Positions 44,475-53,010 are shown, counted from the stretch's first letter. The stretch: DNA of 64,000 bases from Lysinibacillus sp. FSL W8-0992 (GCF_038008685.1 NZ_JBBOZQ010000001.1:992001-1056000); one strand, 5' to 3'. Notes: a model not told the origin generated them from the sequence alone. Translations and numbers: made by a program.

Positions 44475-45212
44475 TTAAGGCAAAATAGCAAATGAACGTA
44501 CAGGGAATCCAGATGCTTTTTCAGGCTTTGGCACAATATTGAAAATGACTGCTCCTTTTGCTGGTAGCTTATCTAAATTCGTCATCAGTTCAATTTGATA
44601 TGTATCCTGATCTAGTACAAAGTATTCGCCATCAAGCGTTCCATTTTTACGGAAATCTGCCGCTGAATCTGTATCGAACGTTTCGTGACCTATTGCATTG
44701 ATGTTCCGTTCTGTAAATAAAAACTGCAATGCTTCTAAACCCCAACCTGGAATATGGTTATGACCATCTTTATCTTTATTATTAAATAAATCCTTATCAG
44801 GCCAGCGTTTACTCCAATCAGTTCGCAGAGCAACAAATGTACCTGCTTCAATTTCTCCATATTCTGCTTCGAAATCTAAAATATCTTGTACACTTAACGT
44901 GAAGTCATTGTCCGATTTAGCTTCCTTGGACTTATCAATAACAATTAGCGGTAGGACAAGTTCTTTTAATTCTAATTCGTCTAAGTAGCGTGTATCTGAA
45001 ACAAAGTGGATAGGTGGATCAATATGTGTTCCATATTGCCCGGGAAACGTAAATTGTTGTGCAAAGAAGCCGTCATTATGCGAAAAGAGCGTTTCAAATT
45101 TGGCATCTTCAAACATAAAAAAATGAGGCGAGTTAGGTCCGAATGTGTGTGTTAAGTCAACCCATTCCTTAGATTTTAATAACTGCAATGCTTGTAAAAG
45201 TTCATTTGTCAT
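44475..45212 (-). CDS. Cyclase-family hydrolase (kynurenine formamidase-like)
   Basis: The 245-residue protein belongs to the metal-dependent cyclase/formamidase family. The zinc or manganese motif HxDxxxH is seen in YGTHIDPPIHF (His63, Asp65, His69). A second His/Glu set is in NAIGHETFDTDSA. The family includes kynurenine formamidase, isatin hydrolase and polyketide cyclases. Its leader contains a SAM riboswitch, so expression should respond to S-adenosylmethionine, which hints at a role in sulfur metabolism. The substrate is unknown. Confidence 0.82.
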   Translation of the reverse strand: MTNELLQALQLLKSKEWVDLTHTFGPNSPHFFMFEDAKFETLFSHNDGFFAQQFTFPGQYGTHIDPPIHFVSDTRYLDELELKELVLPLIVIDKSKEAKSDNDFTLSVQDILDFEAEYGEIEAGTFVALRTDWSKRWPDKDLFNNKDKDGHNHIPGWGLEALQFLFTERNINAIGHETFDTDSAADFRKNGTLDGEYFVLDQDTYQIELMTNLDKLPAKGAVIFNIVPKPEKASGFPVRSFAILP

Positions 45213-45367
45213 TTTTATTCCCTGCTTTCTTTATTATGAGTGGTGAATTAATTTCATCATTACATACGAACATTGAAGAGATAAAAATTACGCTTTAGGC
45301 AGACGCTTTCCACGTGCAAGCCCCTAGCCCCTTTTGCTCCATATGAAATTAACTCTTGTTTAAAATA

Positions 45368-45530
45368 AAATAAAAAAAGAGCCCTCCTTGAAAGAAGAGG
45401 ACTCTCGTGTAACTGAAGTCAGTCTCCTCATCTTCTTGCGAATTTCGCAAATTGGAATTAGCACCATGCCTAAGACTGGTTGCTGAGACTTCATAGGGCC
45501 AATCCCTCCATCTCTCTTGATAAGAAAAAT
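45368..45530 (-). ncRNA. SAM-I (S-box) riboswitch with terminator
   Basis: On the minus strand CTTATCAAGAGAGATGGAGGG opens the aptamer (the six-base CTTATC of P1 at 45524-45519). TGGCCCTATGAAG, CAGCAACC and GGTGCTAATTCC follow, and GATGAGGAG closes P1 at about 45432. These are the conserved S-box blocks. An intrinsic terminator (AGAGTCCTC against GAGGGCTCT with seven T) lies at 45405-45372. High SAM should favour termination. The next gene downstream on this strand is the cyclase-family gene at 45212. Confidence 0.93.
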
Positions 45531-45561
45531 ATATGAATTTTCAGAAATAGTAATACCAAAT

Positions 45562-45590
45562 ACTTTAGCATAATCATAAATAGTTTACAA
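45562..45590 (-). promoter_or_regulatory. Promoter of the SAM riboswitch transcript
   Basis: TTGTAA (45590-45585) and TAAAGT (45567-45562) are 17 nt apart on the minus strand, with an extended TGC element. The transcript would start just before the aptamer. Confidence 0.65.
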
Positions 45591-45634
45591 GTTCTATCGG
45601 AGTGCATGGTTATAAAAAATAAGAAGCTTTTCCC

Positions 45635-46036
45635 TTACCAATATAAAATTACCGCTATACTACAGCACCCACCTTCTGATAATACAATTCGAATATTATC
45701 TGGCGTATATTTCGCTTCAAACTTCGCCGTAACGCCAGCTGAAGAAATGAGTTTTTGCACTTCATCTTGCTTGGAAAGCTGTGCGGCATTTTTAAGATCA
45801 TGTGCAAATTGATCAGACCCTTCAATTTTCTCTGTCAGTAATTGGGCCTGCTGCATAATTGGCTGAATTTGTTTGGCAGATGTTTTCAACTTCAACGTAT
45901 TAATAGGCGGGTACGGATTTGGGTTTGGGGATGTGGGCATCGCAAGCTGTCCCGGCAAATGATGCGGTAAAGGCGTATTAGAAGTGCCCCAATGTGGATA
46001 TTGATAAACATAATACGGATAAGGATTGTAATACAG
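45635..46036 (-). CDS. Hypothetical Tyr/Pro-rich protein with a probable CTG start
   Basis: The frame has no ATG, GTG or TTG near its 5' end. The best start is a CTG at 46036, 7 nt after TTGGAGGAA, giving MYYNPYPYYVYQYPHWG as the N-terminus. A TTG at 45958 would cut off this Tyr/Pro-rich region and has no binding site. The 133-residue product then has a helical part (TSAKQIQPIMQQAQLLTEKIEGSD and on) and ends ILYW. The pattern resembles small Bacillaceae proteins of unknown, possibly spore-related, function. Confidence 0.55.
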   Translation of the reverse strand: MYYNPYPYYVYQYPHWGTSNTPLPHHLPGQLAMPTSPNPNPYPPINTLKLKTSAKQIQPIMQQAQLLTEKIEGSDQFAHDLKNAAQLSKQDEVQKLISSAGVTAKFEAKYTPDNIRIVLSEGGCCSIAVILYW

Positions 46037-46194
46037 CAGAATTCCTCCAATCCATAGCTAATATCTTAGTGTATCTTATGTAGCGGCATTATGTTTTGTG
46101 TTGAAGAACATCTTTTATATGGAACGTGAGATAAAGGGAAATTAATTAAAAAAGTAGAATAAGTATTAGATACTGTAGAAAAGGGGCAGATGGG

Positions 46195-46638
46195 ATGAAT
46201 CGTTTAAACTTAATTACATTGGGTGTGAAAAATATGGTAGAATCGCTGGCATTTTATCGTGATGGGCTTGGGTTTGAAGTAGTCGTTTATGGGGATGAAA
46301 CAAATCCAGATGTTATTTTTTTTAATAATGCAGGAACAAAAATATCTTTATTCCCAATTGAGCGCTTAGTAAAGGATATTGATGAAGCGAATCCACCTGC
46401 TGTAGGGAATGGCTTTAATGGCATTACACTTGCCTATAATGGAAAGTCTAAAGAAGAAGTCGATGAAGTATTTTTGTTAGCAAAAAAAGCTGGAGCGAAT
46501 ATTGTAAAAGAGCCTGAAACAGTGTTTTGGGGAGGCTATAGCGGCTATTTCCAAGACCCAAACGGCTTTTATTGGGAAGTTGCACACGGTGATATGTGGC
46601 AATTTGATGAAAATGACATGTTAATTATTACGCAATAG
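46195..46638 (+). CDS. VOC-family protein (glyoxalase-like)
   Basis: The 147-residue protein is a single vicinal-oxygen-chelate module. It opens with LNLITLGVKNMVESLAFYRDGLGFEVV and closes with FQDPNGFYWEVAH, which carries a metal-ligand Glu. Members include glyoxalases, dioxygenases and resistance proteins that sequester antibiotics. AGGGGCAGATGGG precedes the ATG. The function is not predictable. Confidence 0.8.
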   Translation: MNRLNLITLGVKNMVESLAFYRDGLGFEVVVYGDETNPDVIFFNNAGTKISLFPIERLVKDIDEANPPAVGNGFNGITLAYNGKSKEEVDEVFLLAKKAGANIVKEPETVFWGGYSGYFQDPNGFYWEVAHGDMWQFDENDMLIITQ

Positions 46639-46710
46639 ATTGTCAGTGTGCTTTGATGAAGTTTTGTCAAAGCACGTTTTTATAAACTAACCGATAGAGG
46701 AGATGGTATA

Positions 46711-47313
46711 GTGAAACCGTTTTGGGAGAAAGATTACTTAGCGGATACGCATTATGCTTTTGGTAACCCAAGTGATGAGGTGGTTGAATGGGCAAAAACA
46801 TTACAAGCTGGGGCGCGTATTTTAGATATAGGGTGTGGTGATGGTCGGCACGCAGTCTATTTAGCACAGCTTGGGTTTGAGGTTGAAGCCATCGATATTT
46901 CGGAGGCAGGTATTGCTAAAATCAATAAATATAAAGCGTTGCACCAATTACATAACTTACAGGCTATTGTGCACGATGTTACTACTTATAAGTTTAAACA
47001 TTCCTATGATTGTATTATTTCACATGGCTTGTTCCACTTTTTAGAGCGTGAAGCTTGGCATAGCATTATTCATTCAATGCAAATACATACGAAGACACAA
47101 GGCATCAATATTATTACCGTATTTACAGACGAAGTAGATATTCCAGACGATTTAGCACCATTTGTTAAAGGAATATGTAAAGAAGGCGAAATCAAAGATT
47201 TATATCATAGTTGGTCTATTCAATATTATCGTTCCTACCAATTTGAAGATCAGCATGACAACAATATTAAACATTGTCACGCAGCAAATAAATTAGTCGC
47301 TGTTAGAAGATAA
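46711..47313 (+). CDS. SAM-dependent methyltransferase
   Basis: The 200-residue class I methyltransferase has motif I ILDIGCGDGRHAVYLA (about 32-47) and the acidic strand VEAIDIS. A GTG start follows GAGGAGATGG. The fold resembles small methyltransferases of the TehB/tellurite type (FLEREAWHSII and a C-terminal FEDQHDNNIKHCHAANKLVAVRR). The acceptor is unknown. Confidence 0.82.
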   Translation: MKPFWEKDYLADTHYAFGNPSDEVVEWAKTLQAGARILDIGCGDGRHAVYLAQLGFEVEAIDISEAGIAKINKYKALHQLHNLQAIVHDVTTYKFKHSYDCIISHGLFHFLEREAWHSIIHSMQIHTKTQGINIITVFTDEVDIPDDLAPFVKGICKEGEIKDLYHSWSIQYYRSYQFEDQHDNNIKHCHAANKLVAVRR

Positions 47314-47426
47314 TAAAGAAAAAACAGGCACCATTATGATTTTAGGCTATATTAAGGTTTTATGTTTAAGTTAAGTATTGAAAACCCCGAATTTGTTAAG
47401 GATAACAAAAGAGGAGGTGTGATACG

Positions 47427-47585
47427 ATGGCACAACAGATTCTATGTGAAGTCAATAACTGCACGCATTGGGGCTCTGGTAACAAATGTACAGCAGAAGC
47501 TATTTACGTTGTAAGTCAAAAAGGTCAGCATGCATCCAATAGTGAAGAAACAGATTGCAAAACATTTACACCTGAAGAGCATTAA
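47427..47585 (+). CDS. DUF1540 small cysteine protein
   Basis: A 52-residue protein (starting MAQQILCEVNNCTHWGSG) has the four-cysteine pattern of the DUF1540 domain (Cys7, Cys12, Cys21, Cys44), which probably binds a metal. A very strong AGAGGAGGTGTGA site precedes the ATG. A terminator follows 5 nt after the stop. The function is unknown. Such proteins are common in spore formers. Confidence 0.82.
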   Translation: MAQQILCEVNNCTHWGSGNKCTAEAIYVVSQKGQHASNSEETDCKTFTPEEH

Positions 47586-47589
47586 TGGC

Positions 47590-47625
47590 GTTAGGGTAAC
47601 CCTTTAGGGGGCTACCCTTTTTTTA
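47590..47625 (+). terminator. Terminator after the DUF1540 gene
   Basis: AGGGTA-CCC pairs with GGG-TACCCT around TTTA and is followed by seven T residues. Confidence 0.87.
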
Positions 47626-47627
47626 TG

Positions 47628-47876
47628 TCATAACTGGTACATATCTACTTTGTCTTTCTTGAACAATAGGGTATGAGCATTTTTCACTTTTTCCTCTACA
47701 TAATCTAATGAATAGTTGCCAAATGCGTCTGTTAAATCACCGATTGCACGAGATAAATTATCAATGACAGGTATTAATGTTTCGAGTTCTTTCAATTCTT
47801 TCCCTGCGTTCATCTCATCCATAATTTCATGAGCAAGATGTTGGATTTTCCGAAGGCGTTTGTTTTCCGCTTGCAT
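47628..47876 (-). CDS. Small helical hypothetical protein (82 aa)
   Basis: The protein is predicted to be almost wholly helical, with no membrane segment (RKIQHLAHEIMDEMNAGKELKELE and on). AAAGGAGGAT precedes two adjacent ATG codons. The second at 47876 has the better spacing of 5 nt. I do not recognise the family. Confidence 0.6.
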   Translation of the reverse strand: MQAENKRLRKIQHLAHEIMDEMNAGKELKELETLIPVIDNLSRAIGDLTDAFGNYSLDYVEEKVKNAHTLLFKKDKVDMYQL

Positions 47877-48029
47877 CATATCCTCCTTTAAGCATCATCT
47901 TTTATACTGACTAAATATATGATGGTTATTTGTAGTTCATGAGTAATTACTTTTACTCATATTTGTTATAAATGGTAAAATGTTAGAAATAAACGTAGCA
48001 ATTTTTTTCAATTTGTAGGGGGGAGCGAA

Positions 48030-48575
48030 ATGAAGAGGATTTACATAATTAGACATTGCGAAGCACAAGGGCAATCTTCAAATGCGCCTTTAACAGAAAA
48101 AGGGCACAAGCAGGCAATGCGTTTAGCTGAATTTTTTCTTACTTATAAAATCGACCGAATCATTTCGAGTCCATTTTTACGTGCTATCCAATCGATAGAA
48201 CTATTAAGTAAAACAACAAACAAAAAAATTGAGATAGATGAACGCCTTTCAGAACGTATATTAAGCACAGATAATTTACCGGATTGGTATGAAAAACTAA
48301 AATTAACTTTTACTAATTTGGATTTAAAATACGAGGGTGGGGAGTCCAGTCAGGAGGCAATGGATCGCATTAAGAACGTTGTAAAAGAAGTGGCTGAGAG
48401 AGGAACTGAACATACAGTTATCGTCAGTCATGGTAATCTAATCTCCTTACTATTAAAGAGTTATCAAAGTGACGTAGATTTTATGTTTTGGCAAAGGCTA
48501 AGTAATCCAGATGTCTATCAAATAAGCTATATTCATAACGAAGCGGTTATCGAACGTATTTGGGATGCACAATAA
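48030..48575 (+). CDS. Histidine phosphatase family protein
   Basis: The 181-residue protein has the catalytic RHC (residues 8-10, RHCEAQG) of the phosphoglycerate mutase-like superfamily, where RHG is more usual. The second catalytic His is in VSHGNLISLLL. SSPFLRAIQSIE is the typical Arg-containing block. It should dephosphorylate a small phosphate ester. The gene is preceded by GTAGGGGGGAG and followed by a terminator. Confidence 0.85.
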   Translation: MKRIYIIRHCEAQGQSSNAPLTEKGHKQAMRLAEFFLTYKIDRIISSPFLRAIQSIELLSKTTNKKIEIDERLSERILSTDNLPDWYEKLKLTFTNLDLKYEGGESSQEAMDRIKNVVKEVAERGTEHTVIVSHGNLISLLLKSYQSDVDFMFWQRLSNPDVYQISYIHNEAVIERIWDAQ

Positions 48576-48587
48576 TAGAAGACAAGA

Positions 48588-48628
48588 AGCCAGACTACAT
48601 TATGATAAATGGAGTCTGGCTTTGTTTT
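48588..48628 (+). terminator. Terminator after the histidine phosphatase gene
   Basis: AGCCAGACT (48588-48596) pairs with AGTCTGGCT (48613-48621), followed by TTGTTTT. Confidence 0.87.
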
Positions 48629-48646
48629 ACGTTCTGGAAAATATAT

Positions 48647-49297
48647 TTAGTATTGAAATGTAACGCGGACAGCGGCACTAATAGTGATTTGCCCTTGTTC
48701 AATAGGTGTTACCATTGACGAATCTGCCATTGCCATCGATTTATATAGCACAGGGCCACTTTCGTTTTCTTCAACAATTTCTATCGGCTGAGGATGCACA
48801 GATAATTGCATTGTCTGTGCTATCGTATTAGCCTTCATTTGAGCATTATGAAGTGCCAGGCTAAGCGCCTGCTGGTAATATGCATCTGCATTATCAATTT
48901 TAAATTGGATAGAGGATATACGATTTGCTCCATTTTCCACAGCCGTATCAATAACAACCCCTACAAGATTTGTATCAGGTATTTTGACCGTAATAGCATT
49001 TGCTACCTCATAGCCTTTAAATACCTGTTTGCCATCTACATAATCATAAATAGGCGCTATCGTATAGGTCGCAGTTTGAATATTTTCCTTTGGAATAGTT
49101 AGTGCCATGATGGATTGAATTACACGATTCATAATGCTAGCATTTTCCTGCTGTGCTTGCTGCACATTTTCCCCTTGCGTAGTTACCTCAATTTGAAGCT
49201 GAACATAACTTGCATTCGCTACTACTTTTCCATTTCCTGTGACAGTCATAATTCGCGATGCAGGGAGCAAATGTGGATTGGCATGTGTGTGATACAT
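48647..49297 (-). CDS. SIMPL-domain protein (DUF541)
   Basis: The 216-residue protein matches the SIMPL/DUF541 family (MTVTGNGKVVANASYVQLQIEVTTQ and the central KGYEVANAITVKI block). Many relatives are periplasmic, but no signal peptide is visible here, which suggests a cytoplasmic or spore location. AGTCGGGAGGTGGTATT precedes the ATG. The role is unknown. The DUF1805 gene lies just upstream in the same orientation. Confidence 0.8.
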   Translation of the reverse strand: MYHTHANPHLLPASRIMTVTGNGKVVANASYVQLQIEVTTQGENVQQAQQENASIMNRVIQSIMALTIPKENIQTATYTIAPIYDYVDGKQVFKGYEVANAITVKIPDTNLVGVVIDTAVENGANRISSIQFKIDNADAYYQQALSLALHNAQMKANTIAQTMQLSVHPQPIEIVEENESGPVLYKSMAMADSSMVTPIEQGQITISAAVRVTFQY

Positions 49298-49332
49298 TTA
49301 ATACCACCTCCCGACTGGTCTCAAGTAGTGTT

Positions 49333-49635
49333 TTAAATCATTTTTAACAATGCTTCTACTCCAGTCATTCCTGTGAATATGCCTAGTTGCTCTGCCTCAA
49401 ATGTAACGGACTCTAGTGGGGCTGTTAACAGCTCATCTATTGTTTTCACTCCAACCGCTCGACCTGCGATGATTTTTCGATCTAATAAGCGGCTATTTAA
49501 AAGACCGACATCTAATGCACCACACATGATGTAGCCCGTATCATTTGAAATAGTTAGTAGTGTCGTTTTTGGTAAATGTACAATTACAGCAGTGAAAAAA
49601 TGACCTTTAATCATAATAGGTTCAATTGTCACCAT
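49333..49635 (-). CDS. DUF1805 protein (YunC-like)
   Basis: The 100-residue protein aligns over its whole length with my memory of Bacillus subtilis YunC (PIMIKGHFFTAV, GYIMCGALDVGLLN, AGRAVGVKTIDELLTAPLESVT). I chose the ATG at 49635 (MVTIEP) to match that family. Earlier in-frame starts at 49641 and 49644 are closer to the AGGAG site, so the start is not certain. The function is unknown. Confidence 0.8.
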   Translation of the reverse strand: MVTIEPIMIKGHFFTAVIVHLPKTTLLTISNDTGYIMCGALDVGLLNSRLLDRKIIAGRAVGVKTIDELLTAPLESVTFEAEQLGIFTGMTGVEALLKMI

Positions 49636-49732
49636 GAACATCACACTCCTTTTCTATCTATACATATGGCAATAGATAAAAAGGTGTTCGGTATTTCCAC
49701 TAAAAAAGTGTGTGTGACGTTAATTGTTTGAG

Positions 49733-49753
49733 AATTGTTTGTGTGCCTGGCAC
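49733..49753 (-). repeat. GTGCCAGGCAC repeat, copy 3
   Basis: On the minus strand this reads GTGCCAGGCACACAAACAATT, one mismatch from the two copies near 38.1 kb. It begins immediately after the stop codon of the 40-codon gene at 49754. Confidence 0.75.
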
Positions 49754-49876
49754 TTATTTTGTATAAGAAAGCAATGCAGTTTGTTGTATATTTTTTAACG
49801 CTAGTTTAGCCTCATCTTGCGTAGTGTACTCGAACATACGGTATGAATCTTGTTCAAAAACAGTAATAATCCACAT
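49754..49876 (-). CDS. Conserved small protein (40 aa)
   Basis: This short gene starts at ATG 49876 after AAAGGGGAT. The product begins MWIITVFEQDSYRMFEYTT and is followed by DEAKLALKNI. The pattern (W-I-x-T-V-F-E, then YRMFEY and a short helix) is that of a small hypothetical protein seen in many Bacillaceae. The function is unknown. Confidence 0.65.
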   Translation of the reverse strand: MWIITVFEQDSYRMFEYTTQDEAKLALKNIQQTALLSYTK

Positions 49877-50244
49877 TATAAAATCCCCTTTGTATGTAAA
49901 TTTGTAATATAACAGTAATCAAATTAGTTGTAGTTGTTATATATCAGTTTATGCACCTTATTTTACACCGATTTTATAAAAAATAAAGTGTTAAATGAAA
50001 GGTTTCACATTTCGTTCAAAATTGACGCTACGTTTGTGGGAATTATTTAAAAATAAGGATATTGAAAAAAATTTCATTAAACAGGTTATTAAAGTATAGA
50101 GAAACAGTTTGTTAAATGGTTTTTTAGCATAAAGGTTTTAGCAGGCATAAGTAAAATCAGGTAGTCTTTGTGAAGTATAATTCAACGTGTTTCGTAAATA
50201 GTAAGATGAGCTGTAATATGCAATAAAATGTGGGAGGTGATACT
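49877..50244. other. Non-coding region of about 370 bp
   Basis: The stretch is AT-rich and lies between the divergent small gene and the polysaccharide deacetylase gene, so it should hold both promoters. I find no palindrome, riboswitch or terminator in it. Confidence 0.3.
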
Positions 50245-50982
50245 GTGATACGTAAAAATGTATTGTTTTTGACGGTTTGCTTTTTATTCATTTCTATCTG
50301 TTTTACAGGAATGAATACCTCTGCAGAAAAAGGGCGTAGTGAATATGAGGAGACTGGTGAAGTTGTGTGGGATATTAACACAAAGGATAAAATCATTGCC
50401 TTAACCTTTGATGATGGCCCAGATCCGAAGTATACCTCACAGGTGCTAGATATTTTAGCTAAGTATGAAGCAAAGGGGACCTTTTTTATTATTGGTCAAA
50501 ATGCAGAAAAGTATCCAGATGTTGTTTCAAGAACTTATAAAGAGGGTCATGAGCTAGCCAACCATACTTACACACACCCATTCAAAGTTTCTGTATCTAA
50601 ATTACAGGAAGAACTACAGCGGACAAACGAAATGATTAATAATATTACTGGTTTTTCACCTGTTTTATTTCGTCCTGTAGGTGGTAATTATAACGATAAA
50701 ATAATTAATACTGCCGTAAAAAATGGTTATCAGGTCGTCATGTGGTCTTGGCATCAAGATACACAAGATTGGAAAGAACCAGGCGTAAATAAAATTGTCC
50801 AAAAGGTGCTCGGTGGAACAAAGCCAGGGGATGTTATTTTGTTTCATGACGGAGGCGGCAACCGCACACAAACAATTAAAGCCCTAGAAGAAATAATACC
50901 TACATTAAAAAAACAGGGCTATACATTTGTAACAGTATCGGAATTAATTGAAAGAAAAAAACAACAAGAGAAAATCCAATAA
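50245..50982 (+). CDS. Polysaccharide deacetylase
   Basis: The 245-residue protein has an N-terminal signal or anchor segment (about residues 6-24) and a NodB domain. The metal motifs are TFDDGPD (54-60) and HTYTH (107-111), followed by FRPVGG. It would remove acetyl groups from peptidoglycan or another glycan at the cell surface. The GTG at 50245 follows GGGAGGTGAT. An in-frame GTG at 50230 lies upstream of that site. PdaA/PdaB-type sporulation roles are possible. Confidence 0.86.
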   Translation: MIRKNVLFLTVCFLFISICFTGMNTSAEKGRSEYEETGEVVWDINTKDKIIALTFDDGPDPKYTSQVLDILAKYEAKGTFFIIGQNAEKYPDVVSRTYKEGHELANHTYTHPFKVSVSKLQEELQRTNEMINNITGFSPVLFRPVGGNYNDKIINTAVKNGYQVVMWSWHQDTQDWKEPGVNKIVQKVLGGTKPGDVILFHDGGGNRTQTIKALEEIIPTLKKQGYTFVTVSELIERKKQQEKIQ

Positions 50983-51021
50983 AAAATAAGCCATTTCAAT
51001 ATATTGAAATGGCTTATTTTT
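50982..51021. terminator. Bidirectional terminator
   Basis: AAAAATAAGCCATTTCAAT and ATTGAAATGGCTTATTTTT form a perfect 19-bp stem with a minimal loop. Confidence 0.92.
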
Positions 51022-51054
51022 CTTTATAAGAAAAGAATATTCTACGTATTTATA

Positions 51055-51324
51055 CTAGAAAAATAATAAAGGTGCTAATGCAATTCCGGCAATTGCGCCA
51101 AGGGCAATTCCAACGCCAAACCCGCCAAAACCTGGTCCTCCGAAACCCCAACCCCAAAAACCTAAACCATATCCTCTGTTTTGTCTATCAGGTAGAATCC
51201 ATACCTGTCTTCTATCCACTTTAGTTATTTCTCCGACATGAACATTCCCAGATGTATCAGTAATTTTTACACGTTTACCGTGATATTTACAGCAAAGATT
51301 ATAGCATTCAGCTGGATTCACAGA
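51055..51324 (-). CDS. Small Gly-rich spore-coat-like protein (89 aa)
   Basis: The GTG at 51324 follows AAAGGAGGAGA. The N-terminal half has a cysteine cluster (CYNLCCKYHG) and an Sm-like strand pattern (VKITDTSGNVHVGEITKVDRR). The C-terminal half is Gly/Phe-rich (GFWGWGFGGPGFGGFGVG) and ends in a hydrophobic helix. The composition suggests a spore or surface structural protein. The frame is open upstream to 51405 but the start here is well supported. No family is recognised with certainty. Confidence 0.6.
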   Translation of the reverse strand, partial: SVNPAECYNLCCKYHGKRVKITDTSGNVHVGEITKVDRRQVWILPDRQNRGYGLGFWGWGFGGPGFGGFGVGIALGAIAGIALAPLLFF

Positions 51325-51429
51325 ATCTCCTCCTTTCTTAGTCCTTACAAGATAATATATGCCGTTGGATACAACCATCACTAGCCGAATGTCTATTGGA
51401 AACATAAGCTATTGCAAGGGGGTGAACGT

Positions 51430-52221
51430 ATGTCAGTCATATCAACTGATGATTGGCTTTATGAGTTGAAGACTAGTCAAAAGTTAAATAACAGTAGAGA
51501 TTTTGAAGATTTGCAACGTACTATTCTTTGTAGCCGATTAGTAGAACATTTTAATGGTGGAACACCACATGAAATACAGTTTGAATTACAGCAACAAGGG
51601 CTATTTCGAGCACATGAAAACATTAATATTAAGAAACTACAAGATCAAAATACTTGGGAAATTGTTCAGGAAGAATATTTTTATTTAAAGAAGCGTTGGG
51701 GCGGGCCAGATATACCAATCTATATTTTTCCACTAACGCAGGAGCAAAACATTACAAATAAAAATGGTGTTGCATATCCAGATGCTTTATTTTTATTTAT
51801 AGGAGAACTTGAAAGGGAAGAACTTAAAGCATTATTTGCACATGAATACAACCATGTTTGTCGACTGCGCTACTTAAACAAATCGTTACGGGAAGTAACG
51901 CTATTAGATTCATTAATTTTAGAAGGTTTAGCAGAATGTGCCGTAGAGGAAATTTACGGCTCTAAATGGTTAGCATCTTGGTTGGGAGACTATTCTTCGG
52001 AAAAGATGCTAGCCATTTGGAAGACTCAATTTTTGCCCAATATAAATATTCAAGACTTGAATAACCATGTTGAATTTTTATATGGTGGAAAACTGCCACC
52101 GTGGATAGGGTATTGCATTGGTTATGAAATTGTAAGGACATATATTCAAAGTCACTCGGCTAAAGAGCTTCTTAAAAAAAGTTCAAAAAATATACTTACG
52201 GGCTCTGTATTTCCTTTATAG
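51430..52221 (+). CDS. DUF2268-type putative zinc metalloprotease
   Basis: The 263-residue protein carries the zinc motif HEYNH (138-142, HExxH). A downstream Glu in LEGLAECAVEE could be the third ligand, as in the DUF2268 family. No signal peptide or membrane helix is seen, so it is cytoplasmic. I chose the ATG at 51430 after AAGGGGGTGA. Upstream in-frame TTG 51412 lies before that site. The substrate is unknown. Confidence 0.78.
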   Translation: MSVISTDDWLYELKTSQKLNNSRDFEDLQRTILCSRLVEHFNGGTPHEIQFELQQQGLFRAHENINIKKLQDQNTWEIVQEEYFYLKKRWGGPDIPIYIFPLTQEQNITNKNGVAYPDALFLFIGELEREELKALFAHEYNHVCRLRYLNKSLREVTLLDSLILEGLAECAVEEIYGSKWLASWLGDYSSEKMLAIWKTQFLPNINIQDLNNHVEFLYGGKLPPWIGYCIGYEIVRTYIQSHSAKELLKKSSKNILTGSVFPL

Positions 52222-52226
52222 CTACG

Positions 52227-52265
52227 AAAAACCAGTTGTCGATATTTGAATCGACAACTGGTTTT
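52227..52265 (+). terminator. Intrinsic terminator
   Basis: AAAACCAGTTGTCGAT pairs with ATCGACAACTGGTTTT around ATTTGA, right after the metalloprotease gene. Confidence 0.92.
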
Positions 52266-52352
52266 GTAATTAAATAGTGAGTACCTTTCGTATTGCCAAC
52301 GACAATAATCAGCTTTTAAGCAACGTTTCAAAACTTTGCGCTACAATGAGTG

Positions 52353-52871
52353 ATGGCTGTGTCAGATGAAGTGAAAAATGTACTGCCTCCTATTATTGAT
52401 GTAGCAACAAAAGTGCTTATCGTTGGTTCAATGCCAGGAAAGCTATCGTTAGAGAAGCAACAGTATTATGGCAATCCACGCAATCACTTTTGGCCTATTA
52501 TTGGAGAAATATTAAAGAGAGAGATTCCTGTAGATTATGGTCAGCGAATAGAGTTGTTAAAGGAAAACCGTATTGGTCTTTGGGATACAATTGAATCATG
52601 TGAGCGGAAGGGCAGTTTAGATTCGGCCATTCGAAATGAAAAACCGAATGATTTTAAAACGCTTTTTATACATTATCCAAAAATTGAACTTGTGCTTTTT
52701 AATGGTGGTAAGGCATTTGAAGTGTTTAAAAAACATATTGGCTTTGATGTTTTAGACGGGCGAGCATATCAAAAAATGCCATCGACTAGCCCGATACCTG
52801 GCAAAAATATTAAATCCTTTGATGAAAAACTCGAGGATTGGCGAGTGATGCAATCATATATAACACAATAA
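52353..52871 (+). CDS. DNA glycosylase (hypoxanthine/deoxyinosine type, UDG superfamily)
   Basis: The 172-residue protein has the uracil-DNA glycosylase fold. The loop GSMPGKLSLEKQQYYGNPRNHFW (motif 1) and the C-terminal MPSTSP (motif 2) are those of the DNA-deoxyinosine glycosylase branch. It would excise deaminated bases in base-excision repair. The start is uncertain. ATG 52353 is the first methionine, with no clear ribosome binding site, and GTG 52350 is adjacent. Confidence 0.8.
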   Translation: MAVSDEVKNVLPPIIDVATKVLIVGSMPGKLSLEKQQYYGNPRNHFWPIIGEILKREIPVDYGQRIELLKENRIGLWDTIESCERKGSLDSAIRNEKPNDFKTLFIHYPKIELVLFNGGKAFEVFKKHIGFDVLDGRAYQKMPSTSPIPGKNIKSFDEKLEDWRVMQSYITQ

Positions 52872-53010
52872 AGGCTCACAATTATGAACTCGGCCTTCGT
52901 TAGGAAAAGGTGAATGGTCAAGTGAAGACTAAATTGATGAGTAGGCTAATTGCTCAATCAGCTATTGCCCCTTATACATATATTGAATTATGTAAAAGGG
53001 GGATTTTATA

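Noticed and set aside
45290..45345. Fragment resembling the long-hairpin element (GACGCTTTCCACGTGCAAG)
   Set aside because: Only one arm is similar and no partner arm is found nearby, so a true copy cannot be supported.
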